Shown: piece after piece, positions 47,936 through 60,391 of the stretch
How the letters are laid out: each line of letters opens with the position of its first letter
Numbering within the stretch: the first letter of the stretch is position 1
NCBI RefSeq assembly: GCF_040802235.1
Contig: NC_133156.1
Span: 24,199,343 to 24,263,342 of the forward strand
Source: Manis javanica
Lineage: Eukaryota > Chordata > Mammalia > Pholidota > Manidae
DNA length: 64,000 nucleotides
Reading direction: 5' to 3'
Position numbers and translations under genes: made by a program
The notes under the pieces: model-generated
What the model saw: the letters and a program-made list of their open reading frames with translations, nothing else
Told to the model about the DNA's origin: nothing
The model's database searches: none

Positions 47936-48878
47936 ATGGATCAAAGGAACCTTACAGGATTTTCAGAGTTTCTTCTTCTGGGATTTTCAAGTGAACTGCA
48001 ACAGCAGCCCCTCCTATTTGGGTTTTTCCTGTCCATATACCTGATCACTGTGTTTGGGAACCTGCTTCTCATCTTGGCTGTTAGCTCAGACTCCCACCTG
48101 CACACACCCATGTACTTCTTCCACTCCAACCTGTCCTTTGTGGACATCTGCTTCACCTCCACCACCATCCCCAAGATGTTGGTGAAAATACAGAACAAAA
48201 GAAAAGTCATAACCTATGAAGAATGCATCAGCCAGATGTGTTTTTCCATAATCTTTGGGATTTTGGACAACTTCCTTCTGGCTGTAATAATCTATGACCA
48301 GTATGTGGCCATCTGCTACCCCCTGCATTACATGTTCATCATGGACCCCCAGCTCTGCAGACTGCTGGTTCTGGTGTCCTGGATCATAAGTGTCCTGAAT
48401 TCCTTGCTACTGAGTTTATTGATGTCATGTCTGCCCTCTGCACAGTCTTGGAAATCTACCATTTTTTGTGTGTGAACTCAGTCAAGTGGTCCTACTTGCC
48501 TGTTCTGGCACCTCTCTTAATTACATGGTGGTGTATCTGATGGCTGGGCTCTTGGCTGGTGGTTCCCTCACTGGGATCCTTTACTCTTACTCCAAGCTAG
48601 TTTCCTCTATGTGGAATCTCATCAGCTTGGGAAAGCATAAAGCATATTCCACATGTGAATCTCACATATCTATTATCTCCTTATTTTATAATACAAGCCT
48701 AGGCATGTTTGTTACTTCTGCTGATACGCACAGCTCACACTCAAGTGCAGCAGCCTTGGTGATGTACACTGTGGTCACACCCATGCTGAACCCCATTAGC
48801 TACAGAGTCAGGAACAAATACATAAATAGGGCTCTGAAAAGATCCTTTGTGGAGGAAACAAAGGGCCAGATGTCCTAG
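47936..48878 (+). pseudogene. Olfactory receptor pseudogene, OR7-like; best preserved in the window
   Basis: The start [20 protein letters not shown] at 47936 is the conserved OR start, with an N-linked glycosylation site (NLT). I chose it over an upstream in-frame extension. The order is TM1, [22 protein letters not shown]3 with [17 protein letters not shown]4 and TM5. A lost base near 48423 and an extra GT near 48466-48472 then break the frame, giving a stop at 48476. The second half is open: [35 protein letters not shown] (TM6), [13 protein letters not shown] (TM7), stop TAG at 48878. The full length would be about 313 residues, normal for ORs. The TM3 DRY Arg is Gln here. The subfamily call is inferred. 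Confidence 0.9.
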
Positions 48879-50189
48879 GACTGAAAAAGTGCCCGTGAAT
48901 GCTGATGTCAATGCCTCGGAGTCAAAAAGTGTGATTATTTGATCTGTGAAATATAGTATTGTATTGTCCTTTCTATTTATTTCATGAATTTCCATTTCTT
49001 TGACTTCAACTCATTTACTGTTTATATAACTCAATTTATTAGCTTTCTGCTCTCTCTGATATCCCACAGCCTTTCCTGTGTTGTTTTCTTACTTTCTCAC
49101 ATTTGTTCCCAATCACATACCCGAAATATCTTGTAGTTCCCATTTATCTAATAAGACATGGAGTTTTTCAAATAATTTTTCACAGGTGAACATCATATGA
49201 AATAATTTTTCATTTGCTTTACTAAAAGAATCCTCATGAGTTGTACTACCCCTAATGAATAAACTACACATGATGACCAAGGCTTCCTTGATGACATTTT
49301 GCATTCTCCAGGTTAAAGGGATAGCTCCTGCTCAGCATGAATCTGCTACCTGTGCTCTAGAGCTCACATCAATTAATGCACCACTAGATATTTTCCCTTA
49401 TAATTAATGTATTAGAGTATAATTGCATATTATAAACTGCATGTATTTCAAATGTACAGTATGTTGAATTAAGGAAGCCATACAAAAATTATAGTACATA
49501 TGGCATATTCCTATTTGTGTTTCAGGCAACAAAGTGTAGAATTTGTCAGGGTTTTTTAGAATAATTGTTAAAAATTGAAGCTCCCTGAGCCTCAACTTCC
49601 TTATTTTGAAGATAATATGGGAGAGTAAATATAACTTCAGGTAAATGTTGCAAGAAATAAATGAAATGGACATATTTTTTGAGGCCAAATATATCATTCA
49701 GAGGTGTATGTATGCACATGTGTATGTTTATTTGTATACATTTTTATTTCAAATGAACATATACACATATAGGTACACAAACATGAGACACATTTACAGT
49801 CTCATGTTTTATGCCAGAAGTAACAAGAGAAAGTTGAAAAGGATAGATATGAAAAGAATACTTGAAGGAACATGAAATTAAAAGAATGTAGACATTTAGA
49901 TACAAATATTTGAATTAAACAGTAGACGTAACTTAAAAGATGAGTTACTTTTCCTCACTTAATACCTCAAAGACATCAAACTCTGAAGGCATTTACATTT
50001 ATGTAAAGAGAAGTTCTCTACCAGATAAATAATATCACCTAATTGATTTTAATTTCTTCCTTTGATAAGGTGGTAGGATGACATAAAATGCCTTTACCCA
50101 GGGGATGCTAAATGAATGAACTGGCAAGCATTATCTAAGTCTCCTGAACAAAATTACATTGGAAAAATGTTTGTATCCAATTTCTAATC
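48879..50189. other. OR 3' flank, no gene
   Basis: AT-rich. Positions 49960-50190 resemble 36470-36680. I see no named repeat. Confidence 0.4.
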
Positions 50190-50346
50190 TAATGTAAAAT
50201 CACCACACTAGTGATTTAAAACAAGAACATTTATGCTTATATAATTCTGGAGCTCAGAATCCCAAAGTAGGTTTCTCTGAGTGAAAAGCAAGGTGTTAAC
50301 AGGCTGGGCTCCTTCTGGATGCTCCAGGGAGGAATCTGTTTACTAT
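50190..50346 (+). mobile_element. Ancient interspersed repeat (same family as 36680-36838)
   Basis: CACTAGTGATTTAAAACAAG, TTCTGGAGCTCAGAATCCC and GGATGCTCCAGGGAGGAATC follow the same order as at 36700-36835. The paralogous LTR insertion is absent. Confidence 0.45.
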
Positions 50347-51474
50347 ATTTCAAGTTGAGGTTATAGTGAAAAAGAATTTTAAATATATTTCACATGGCTA
50401 TTATTCTAAATACTTCAGAATGAGGGCCCAAATGACAACTATAATCAGGTGGTAAAAGTAAATATCCCTCATTGTTTTAGCAAAGGTATCAAGCAGTCAG
50501 TGTAAGGCTCAAGATTTATAACAAAGGAATTTAGTTATCCCCCTTGCTGCAATGGAAAATAGCAATTTTCTGTAGATATCAGGGGCTGTGTCTCTACACA
50601 TTAATATTTTGAAGATTAAAGGGAACAAATTCAGGCAGGGTGCTCAGTCTTAAAATTTCCAAAAAATTTAAATCAATTTTGGGATATGGTACCTGCAGCT
50701 TAGACCTCTGGAAGCCAGCAGAGATCATGAGGAAAAACTAATCAAAACTGGATTCACTTGATTTTAAACTGGTCTATTGAGAACCCAGAATCTCTAGGAA
50801 AACTTTCCTTTACGTCCAGACCAGTGTCCCACAGGGAAATCATGTGCTTAGAGGCTGGAGTAACATGAGGGAAATGTGCCTAATGAGCAGACAGGGAGCT
50901 GTCATCAGCATGTGCCACGTTGGGCCAGACAGGATCTAGTTGTTGCTTTTAAATTTTAAATTAGGCTCTGGGATGGATGCTTCATGCCTTCCTGCTATCT
51001 TACTGAGAGAGAGCTTCAGTTTCATCTTCTACCACCCAGGAGAAATTTGGACTTCCACCTGGAGCCCTTGTTCTCAGCATTCCCAACCAGGTATGTCCAA
51101 GAGTCCAGTAGCTAATGAAGGAAAGGGTCATAGAGGATCAAAAGCAAGCATGTATACCTGAGGACGATGACAGCCACCAGTGTAGCCCAGAGCCTGGAGA
51201 TCTCTACAGGTGTTCACTTCCATTAACTAACCAATTTATTTATGATGCTAAGAAAACAGGTGAGCACTGAATTCAGCAATGCATGGATAATTGTTGACAA
51301 GTGATGGAAGCCCACTTAGCAGAAGAAAGAGGAGGCATAAGGTGCTTTCAATAAAAATAGAACAAATCCGAGGTCTTTTACAGTTAGACTAGGAAAACAA
51401 TGAAGAAGTTTGGAGGGGTGTCAAGTGAAATAAGGGCATTTGTCTATTTATTTTTTAAATGGATCATATTCAAT
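50347..51474. other. OR-cluster flank paralogous to 38.3-39.3 kb
   Basis: Similar blocks are 50360-50510 with 38280-38400, and 50760-51200 with 38640-39100. No gene is seen. Confidence 0.45.
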
Positions 51475-53062
51475 AGGAGGAGCCAAGATGGTGGCATGAG
51501 TAGTGCAGTGGAAACCTCCTCCCAAAGCCATATATATTTTTCAAAATACAACATATACAACTATTCCTAAAAGAGAGACCAGAAAGAACATTATAACAGC
51601 CAGGCTATATCTACACCTGCAAGAAATCAGTGCCTCATGAAGTGGATAAGATACAAGCCACAGCCTGGTGGGACCTGAGCACGCCCCCCACCCCAGCTTC
51701 CTGGTGGGAGGAGAGGAGTCAGAGCAGGGAGAGAGAGGGAGCCCAAGACTGCTAAATACCCAGCCCTAGTCATCCGCACCAGGAGCAAAGACACAGTGCG
51801 TGGTGAGCTGGACACTAGAAAAATGGAACAGTAAAACCTGTAAGTGGGTTCCCACAGCCAGTGTCCCTGGGACAAAAGAAAAGTGAGTGCTTTTTGAAAG
51901 TATTAAAGATGCAGGAGCCTCACAGCTGGACAGAAGTGTCCCGGCACACTTAGCCCAGAAGCTGGGAATCCTGAGGAACTACGGGCACCCTAACCCCCGG
52001 GGTGACAGCACAGTTCTTAGGCCCCTCATGGTGATAAACAGCCTCCCACCCATTCCCCCTCCAGTGCGGCCCCACCATAGCAGAGTAGCAGCCTGAGATT
52101 GGCCAGGCCCGCAGCAGCCATGAGGAGCCTCCTCCGCAGACTCCTGGACCAGCTCAGAGGTCCCATCGGCGCACAGCTACAGAGCACAAGCCACTACGGG
52201 TCATCATTCTCATAGGAAGGGAAGGCGACAGGCAAACAGAAATGGATTTTGTTCTGCCAGCTGACACATGCGACAACTGCCTACGACTACCTCTACCACC
52301 ATGAAAATGCAGAACAATTTGATACAGACAAGAATAACCCAGACATCCCCTGAGAGGTAAAATGGGGAGATAGATTTAACCAATATTCCTGAAAAAGAAT
52401 TCAAAATAAAGGTTATAACCATGCTGAAGGAGATGCAGAGAGAAATGCAAGAGCTAATGGACAAAGTACGGAGAGAGATTACAGAAATAAAACAATCTCT
52501 GGAAGGACTTAAAAGCAGAATGGATGAGTTGCATGAGGCTGGTAATGAAATAGAAAACCAAGAAGAGTAATGCAGAGAAGCTGATGTGGAGAGAGATAAA
52601 AAGATCTCCAGGAATGAAAGAATATTAAGAGAAATGTGTGACCAATCCAAACGGAACAATATCCCCATTATAGGGGTACCAGAAGTAGAAGAGAGAGAAA
52701 AAGGGATAGAAAGTGTATTTGAATAAATAATTTCTGTAAACTTCCCTAAACTAGGGGAGGAAATAGTCGCTCTGACCATGGAAGCACACAGAACTCCCAA
52801 AACAAGGGACCCAAGGAGGATAACACCAAGACACATAATAATAAAAATGGCAAAGATCAAGGACAAAGACAGGGTATTAAAGGCAGTCAGAGAGAGAAAA
52901 GATCAACTACAAAGGAAAACCCATCAGGATATCATCAGACTTCTCAACAGAAACCTTACAGGCCAGAAGAGAATGGCATGATATTTTTAATGCAATAAAA
53001 CAGAAGGGCCTACAACCAAGAATACTGAATCCAGCATGATTATCATTTATATATGAAGGAGG
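51475..53062 (+). mobile_element. L1 5' end, 3'-truncated (5' UTR plus ORF1)
   Basis: It starts GGAGCCAAGATGGTGGCATG and has a 5' UTR of about 820 bp. An ORF1 remnant begins at ATGAAAATGCAGAAC (52302). The core segments TPRHIIIKMAKIKDKDRVLK and NRNLTGQKRMA are visible, and the piece stops in ORF1 near 53062. ORF2 and the 3' UTR are absent, so it is the reverse of the usual 5' truncation. Confidence 0.85.
52302..53062 (+). pseudogene. L1 ORF1 remnant, cut at its 3' end
   Basis: It starts with an MKMQNNLIQTRITQTSPE-like N-terminus, then the coiled coil (NIPEKEFKIK, MLKEMQREMQELMDK) with a stop near 52568. The RNA-binding core TPRHIIIKMAKIKDK is open at 52778-52981. The last C-terminal residues are missing because another L1 5' end follows. 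Confidence 0.75.
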
Positions 53063-54080
53063 GGGATCATGGGAAGATTGCGGCATGAGTAGTTTAGAGG
53101 AAATCTCCTCCCCAAAACATATTTATGAAAATACAATAAATACAACTATTCCTAAAAGAGACACCAGTGGATGCAGTACAACAGCCAGGATACATCTACA
53201 TCTGTGAGAACTCAACATCAGACAAAGGGGGTAAGATACAAGCCACAGCCAGGCGGGACCTGAACACTCCCCCACCGCAGAACCTAGCAGGAAGAAAGGA
53301 GTCAGAACGGGGAGGGAATGAAAGCCCAGGACTGCTAAACAACCAGCTCTAGAAATCCACACCTGGAACGCAGACACAAGGTGCATGGGGTGCTGGATAT
53401 TAGAGAAATGGAAAAGCAAAACCTGTGAGCAGGTCCCCGCAACTGGCATCCCTGAGACAAAAGAAAAGCGAGTGCTTTCTGCAAGTCTTAAAGAGACAGG
53501 GACCCCATAGCTGAACAATGTTGCCCGGCACACTCAGCCAGCAGCTGGGAATTCCAGGGAAACTTAGGCAGCCTAAACCCCAGAAGGCAGTGCAGCTCTG
53601 AAGCCCCTCACAGCACTAAGCAGCCTGCCAGTCATTCCTCCAACTGGCACAGACCCCAACACACCAGCCCAGTAGCAGGAGAGTGGCAGCATGCGCCAGG
53701 GACGAAGGCACCGGAAGGGACCGGGAGCAGATCCATGCATCAGCAGTGCTAGAGAGGACCAGGACAGGCTTGTGCGAGCCCACAGCAGTGCGACCAAACA
53801 GCCCAGGTGCAGCTCGCGCGCACTGGCAGCAGTAGAGCCAGAGGAGCCCGGTAGAGAGGCCCATGCACATGTGCAGTGGAGCCAGAGGGAGCAGGTGTGC
53901 TCCCAGCAGTGAACCGGAATCCCAGCCCAATGCACAGCCACCCCCAAACCCTAAGGCTGCTGCTGCCACACAGCTGCCTGGAAGGGGTGCTGCTAGCATG
54001 GAGGAGTGCACCTGGCATGCCTGCCACTCCCTGAAGGGCTCTGAGTTCTGCTGCATCCTCATGAATTTGTAACTACCTGA
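53063..54080 (+). mobile_element. L1 5' UTR fragment, 3'-truncated
   Basis: It begins GGGAAGATTGCGGCATGAG, the counterpart of the L1 start, and carries about 1 kb of GC-rich 5' UTR. The segments match 2700-3400 (for example TGGAAT/CCTGGG and the CCCACAG-like series). It ends near 54080 before any ORF1. Open frames here are chance, caused by high GC. Confidence 0.8.
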
Positions 54081-54795
54081 GTGGTGTGTTCATGGTGTTT
54101 CAGAGGCTCATCGGTGAATTTGAGCATGGCTGTAGTGCTCTTCTATCTGAAACCAAATTATGATCAGTTCATTCATTTCTATAGTTAGGTAATCTTGTTT
54201 ACAAAAAAATGAATTATCAAATGTAAATTGTCTTAATTCCATTGTGCCTACACGTGTATGCAACACTTCGCTTTCTTCCCAGTCAGAAGCCATTTTCCCC
54301 ATGCCTGCTCAATGGGGCTCAGCTACCTGTGCTCCAGATCATACACCAAATCTCACTTTTTATTTTGAAAGATTTTTGGACTCACATAAAAGTTGCAAAA
54401 ATGGCAGGGAGATTTCCAGTGTACACTTCCCAAGGCTCCCCTTGATGGTAACCTAAGCTATAATCTTAGTATATTACCAAGACCATGAAATAGACATTAG
54501 AGCAGCTCTGTTAACAAAATCATGCATTTTATTGGGATTTAACCAGACCTCCCTTTGGAGGAAGCACAGAAAAGTCAGACTTCCTACACTTGGGTTGCAC
54601 TGAATCAGAGGAATCCTTTGGTCAGTCTCTCCTCATTAAAAGAGGAATAGCCATTGCTGAACATGAGAACAATTTATCTCTTGCCAGTTTCAATGTGTGC
54701 CAGAAATCACTCCAGGACACTGCTTTGTACATTAATCCACATACATATGTGCATGCCTTCTCTTCCTTAATTCAAACAGTGCTATATGCTCAGTC
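54081..54795. other. Unassigned sequence with an old repeat scrap
   Basis: Positions 54360-54550 (GACTCACATAAAAGTTGCAAAAATGG) resemble a common old mammalian repeat that I cannot name surely. No gene is seen. Confidence 0.3.
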
Positions 54796-54960
54796 CTAGA
54801 TATCCTTAGAACCTCCTGTGGTGCTTTCAAAAATCCCAGTGCCTGAGACTCCTCCTAGACCAGTAATTAAAGGCCCTGGTGGTCATATCCACACTGAAGA
54901 ATTTTAAAAATTCCTCCATGATCCCATCTGCAGCCAAGGATGAGAAACACTGCTCAACAG
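54796..54960 (+). mobile_element. hAT-type (MER5A-like) remnant
   Basis: GTGCCTGAGACTCC, CCAGTAATTAAAGGCCCTGG and a terminal GGATGAGAAACACTGC fit the MER5A order. Confidence 0.5.
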
Positions 54961-55089
54961 ATTCTGAAATAAAAAACTTCAAAGGACACGACCACAAGCT
55001 AACAATAATTTGAAGGGGAGACAGGCTCTCTGCTGAGTTTCAGGTCAAGGCTAATATTAGTTGGTGTGACTCAGAAACAAAGGGCCTGC

Positions 55090-55865
55090 TCTCCACATCT
55101 CTGCCTCCCACCTCCACACCCCCACATACTTCTTCCTCTCTGTCCTTCACTGATGTTTATTTCAGCACCACCTCAGTCCCTACCGTGTACTTGAACATCC
55201 AGAAACAGAGCAAATGCATCAGCTATACAGACCACCTTACACAGATATGCCATGTCCCTTTTTTTTTTTGCAGGCTTTTTTCAAAAGCTTTCTCCTTTTA
55301 GAAAGCCTTATGATCACTATGTGGCCATCTGCTCCCGCTGGTGTACATGGTCATCATTAAGCCCCACTTCTGTGTCCTGATTCTACTCTCCCTGTTATTT
55401 AGCTTTGCCAATATGCCCTGCTCCACAGTCTAATGGTTTTGCAGCTGCCCTGCACAAGACTGATTTCTCTCACTTCTTCTGTTATGTTGATGAGGTCATC
55501 AAGCTGGCCTCTTCTCATACTCTTATCAATAACATCCTGATATATTTTATGGTTAGCCTAATTGGGGGTGTTCCTCTCACTGGAATCATTTTCTCTTATA
55601 CTCAAAGAGTTTCCTTTATTTTGAGAATCCCATTTTCAGGGAAAAAGCACAAAGCTTTCTGCTTCTGCTGGTCTCACCTGTCAGTCGTTACCTTGTCCTA
55701 TGGGACAGTCTTTGGGGACAACATTAGTCACTGCGTCTCCCAGAAAATTGCAGTGTACAATGATGTACACATGGTTTTTCAAGTGATAAACAGCTTTATC
55801 TATAGCCTGAAGAACAGGGATGTAAAGGGAACCTTGAGGAAACTCTCCTGTGACGGTGTCGTCTA
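55090..55865 (+). pseudogene. Olfactory receptor pseudogene fragment, OR1-like (TM2 to C-terminus)
   Basis: It begins in ICL1 (SHLHTPTYFFLS) with TM1 missing. A TDVYFSTTSVPTVYLNIQKQSK segment follows. A T run at 55259-55270 breaks the frame before TM3. TM3 then reads PYDHYVAIC in place of [10 protein letters not shown] long open part gives TDFSHFFCYVDEVIKLA, IGGVPLTGIIFSYTQRV, KKHKAFCFCWSHLSVVTL (TM6) and FIYSLKNRDVKGTLRKL (C-terminus). The TM6 hallmark KAFSTCGSH has become KAFCFCWSH, and the PMLNP motif is lost. The subfamily differs from the OR7-like copies. Confidence 0.85.
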
Positions 55866-55927
55866 CCCAGAACCTGGGTCTCTGAATGACTGGCATAAAC
55901 CCTGGGAAAGACAGAATTGTCTGAATC

Positions 55928-55938
55928 TTCTATCTGGA
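55928..55938 (+). repeat. Target-site duplication of the 56-61 kb L1, left copy
   Basis: TTCTATCTGGA occurs here and at 61508-61518, bracketing the antisense L1 exactly from its poly(T) to its 5' end. Confidence 0.8.
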
Positions 55939-56274
55939 AGTTCTTTTTTTTGTATCAATAATATACAATTACATGACGAGCATTATGGTTACTATATTTC
56001 CTCCATTAAAAATTCCCCCCCACATACCTCATTACAGTCACTGTCCAACAGCGTAGTAAGATGCTATAGAATCACTACTTGTATTCTCTGTGTTATACTG
56101 CTTTCCCCATGTGCCACCCAATCCATTATGTGTGCTAATTGCAATGCCCCATTTTCCCATTATCCCTCTCTTCCCATCCATCCTCCCCAGTCCCTTTCCC
56201 TTTGGTAACTGTTAGTCCTTTCTTGGGTTATGTGAGTCTTCTGCTGTTTTGTTCCTTCAGTTTTTGCTTTGTTC

Positions 56275-59200
56275 TTATACTCTACACAGGAGTGAAATCA
56301 TTTGATACTTGTCTTTCTCTGCCTGGCTTATTTCACTGAGTATAATACCCTCTAGCTCCATCCATATTGTTGCAAATGGTAGGATTTGTTTTCTTCTTAT
56401 GGCTGAACGATATTCCATTGTGTATATGTACCACATCTTCTTTATCCATTCATCTACTGATAGACACTTAGGTTGCTTCCATTTCTTGGCTATTGTAAAT
56501 AGTGCTGTGATAAACATAGGGGTGCATATGTCTTTTTCAAACTGACCTCCTGCATTCTTAGGGTAAATTCCTAGGAATGTAATTCCTGGGTCAAGTGGTA
56601 TTTCTATTTTGAGTTTTTTGAGGAACCTCCATACTGCTTTCCACAATGGTTGAACTAATTTACATTCCCACCAGCAGTGTAGGAGGGCTCCCCTTTCTCC
56701 ACAACCTCGTCAACATTTGTTGTTGTTTGTCTTTTGTATGGTGGTCATCCTTACTGGTGTGAGGTGATATCTCATTGTGGTTTTAACTTGCATTTCTCTG
56801 ATGACTAGCAATGTGGAGCATCTTTTCATGTGTCTGTTGGCCATCTGAATTTCTTCTTTGGAGAAGCATCTGTTCAGCTCCTCCGCCCATTTTTTAATTA
56901 GATTATTTGTTTTTTGTTTGTTGAGGTGTATGAGCTCTTTATATATCTTGGATGTCAACCCTTTATCAGGTCTGTCATTTATTAATATATTCTCCTGTAC
57001 TGTAGTATGCCTTTTTGTTCTAATGATGGTGTCCTTTGCTGTACAGAAGCTTTTAGTTTGATATAGTTCCACTTCTTCATTTTTGCTTTTGATTCCCTTG
57101 CCCAGGCAGATATGTTCATGAAGAAGTTGCTCATGTTTATGTCCAAGAGATTTTTGCCTATGTTTTTTTCTATGAGTTTTATGGTTTTGTGACTTACATT
57201 CAGGTCTTTGATCCATTTTGAGTTTACTTTTGTGTATGGGGTTAGACAAAAATCCAGCTTCATTCTTGCATGTAGCTGTCCAGTTTTGTCAACACCAGCT
57301 GTTGAGGAGGCTCTCGTTTCCCTATTGTATATCCATGGCTCCTTTATCATATATTAATTGACCATATTTTCTTGGGTTTATATCAGGGCTCTCTAGTCTG
57401 TTCCCTTGTTCTATTGGCCTGTTCTTGTGCCAGTACCAAATTGTCTTGATTACTGTGGCTTTGTAGTAGAGCTTGAAGTCAGGGAGCATAATTCCCCCAC
57501 TTTGTTCTTCTTTCTCAGGATTTCTTTGGCTATTTGAGGTCTTTTGTAGTTCCATATGAATTTTAGAACAATTTTCCCTAATTCATTGAAGAATGCTGTT
57601 GGTATTTTGATAGAGATCACATTGAATCTATAGATTGCTTTACGCAGGATGGCCATTTTGACAATATTAATTCTTCCTATCCATGAGCACAGGATGTGTT
57701 TCCATTTATTGGTACCTTCTTTAATTTCTCTCATGAGTGTCTTGTAGTTTTCAGAGTATAGGTCTTTCACTTCCTTGGTTAGGTTTATTCTTAGGTATTT
57801 TATTCTTTTTGATGCATTTGTGAATGGAATTGTTTTCCTGATTTCTCTCTCTGCTAATTCATTGTTAGTGTATAGGAATGCAACAGATTTCTGTGTATTA
57901 ATTTTGTATCCCGCAACTTCACTGAATTCAGATATAAGATCTAGTAATTTTGGTTTGGATTCTTTAGGGTTTTTTTATGTACAATATCATGTCATCTGCA
58001 AATAGTGACAGTTTGACTTCTTCTTTACCAATCTGGATGCCTTGTATTTGTTTGTTTTGTCTGATTGACATGGCTAGGACCTCCAGTACTATGTTGCATA
58101 ACAGTGGGGAGAGTGGGCATCCCTGTCTTGTTCCCCATCTTAGGGTAAAAGGTTTCAGCTTCTCGCTGTTAAATATAATGTTGGCTGTGGGTTTGTCATA
58201 TATGACCTTTATTATGTTGAGGTACTTGCCCTGTATACCCATTTTGTTGAGAGTTTTTATCATGAATGAATGTTGACATTTGTTTACTGCTCTTTCAGCA
58301 TCTATGGAGATGATCATGTGGTTTTTGTCCTTTCTGTTTGTGTCATGGATGATATTGATGGATTTTCGAATGTTGTACCATCCTTGCATCCCTTGAATAA
58401 ATCTTACTTGATCAAGATGGATGATCTTTTTGATGCATTTTTGAATTTGGTTTGCTAATATTTTGTTGAGTATTTTTGCATCTATGTTCATTAGGGATAT
58501 TGGTCTGTAATTTTCATTTTGAGGGATCTTTGCCTATTTTTCATATTAGAGTGATGCTGGCCTTGTAGCATGAGTTTGGGAGTATTCTCTGCTGTTCTAT
58601 TTTTTGGAAAACTTTAAGGAGGATGGGTATTAAGTCTTCACTAAATGCTTGATAAAATTCAACAGTGAAACCATCTGGTCCAGGGATCTTGTTCTTAGGT
58701 AGTTTTTTGATTCCCAATTCAATTTCATTGCTGGTAATTGGTCTATTCAGATTTTCTGTTTCTTCCTGGGTCAGACTTGCAAGGTTGTATTTTTCTAGAA
58801 GGTTTCTTCTAGGTTACCCAGTTTGTTCCCCAGTTTGTTAGCATATAACTTTTCATAATATTCTCTTATAATTCTCTGTATTTCTGTGGTGTCCATAATG
58901 ATTTTTCCTTTCTCATTTCTGATTCTGTTTATGTGTGGAGACTCTTTTTTTCTTCCTTGATAAATCTGACTAGGGGGTTATCTATTTTGTTTATTTTCTC
59001 GGAGAACCAGCTCCTGCTTTCACTGATTCTTTCTATTGTTTAATTCTTCTCAATTTTATATATTTCTGCTCCAATCTTTACTATGTCCCTACTTCTAATG
59101 ACTTTGGGCCTCATTTGTTCTTTTTTTTAGTTTTGTTAATTGTGAGTTTAGACTGTTCATTTGGGATTGTTCTTCTTTCCTGAGGTACACATGTGTTGCA

Positions 59201-60105
59201 ATATACTTCTCTCTTAGCATGGTCTTTCTGTGTATCACAGATTTTTGTGGTGTTAAATTATTGCTGTCATTTGTCTCCATATATTGATTGATCTGTTTTT
59301 ATTTAGTCATTGATTCATTGATTGTTTAGGGGCAGATTATTAAGCCTCCATGTGTTTGTGGACATTTTTTGTTTTCTTTGTGTAATTTATTTCTAGTTTC
59401 ATACCTCTATTATCTGAGAAGCCAGTTGGCACAATTTCAATCCTTTTGAATTTACTAAGGCTCTTTTTGTGACCTAGTATATGATCTATGCTTGAAAATA
59501 TTCCATGTGCACTTGAGAACAATGTGTATCCTGTTGCTTTTGGATGGAGTTTTCTGTAGATGTCTGTTAGGTCCATGTGTTCTAATACGTTGTTCAGTGC
59601 CTCTGTCTCCTTACTTATTTTCTGTCTGGCTGATCTGTCCTCTGGAGTGAGTGGTGGGTTGAAGCCTCCTAAAATGAATGCATTGTATTCTATTTCCTCC
59701 TTTAATTCTCTTAGTATTTGTTTCACATATGTAGGTTATTCTCTGTTGGGTGCATAGATATTTACAATAGTTATATCCTCTTGTTGGACTCACCCCTTTT
59801 CATTATGTAATGTCCTTCTGTGTCACTTGTTACTTTCTTTGTTTTGAAGTCTATTTTGTCTGATACAAGTACTGCAACTCCTGCTTTTTTCTCCCTATTA
59901 GTTGCATGAAATTTCTTTTGCCATCCCTTTACTTTCAGTCTGTGTATGTCTTTGGGTTTGAAGCGAGTCATTTGTAGGCAGCATATAGTTGTGTCTTATT
60001 TTTTTACCCACTCAGTGACTCTATGTCTTTTGATTGGTGCATTCAGACCATTTAAATTTGGGGTGGTTATCTACAGGTATATACTTATTGCCATTGCAGG
60101 CTTTA
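56275..60105 (-). pseudogene. L1-E ORF2 remnant
   Basis: The endonuclease part is open at 59971-59771 and 59726-59340. It has ILGGFNPPLT, where the catalytic Asp of GDFN is changed to Gly, then SSIDHILGHK and SDNRGMKLEIN, where the His of SDHKG is lost. The RT part is open for 175 residues (58491-57964): [24 protein letters not shown] and [14 protein letters not shown] with intact FADD. The C-terminal part runs at 57770-57450, 57350-56982 and 56646-56275. Confidence 0.88.
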
Positions 60106-60391
60106 GAATTGTGGTTTCCAAATGTTTAAGGGTAATTCCCTATCTAACAGTCTAATTTAACTCACTTAGTATGCTATTAAAAACTCAACATAAAGGTTGT
60201 TTTTTTCCTCCTTTTTCTTTCTCCTCCATTCTTTATATATTAGGCACCATATTCTGCACTCTTTGTCTATCCCTTGATTGACTTTGGGGGTAACTGATTT
60301 GATTTTGCATCTCCTTAGTAATTAATTGTTCTACTTTCCTGTGGTTTTGTTTCCCCTGGTGATAGCTATTTAGTCTTAGGAATACTTCCAT

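Noticed and set aside
53573-54062. Several overlapping open frames on both strands
   Set aside because: They lie in an L1 5' UTR fragment. Openness in several frames at once reflects base composition.
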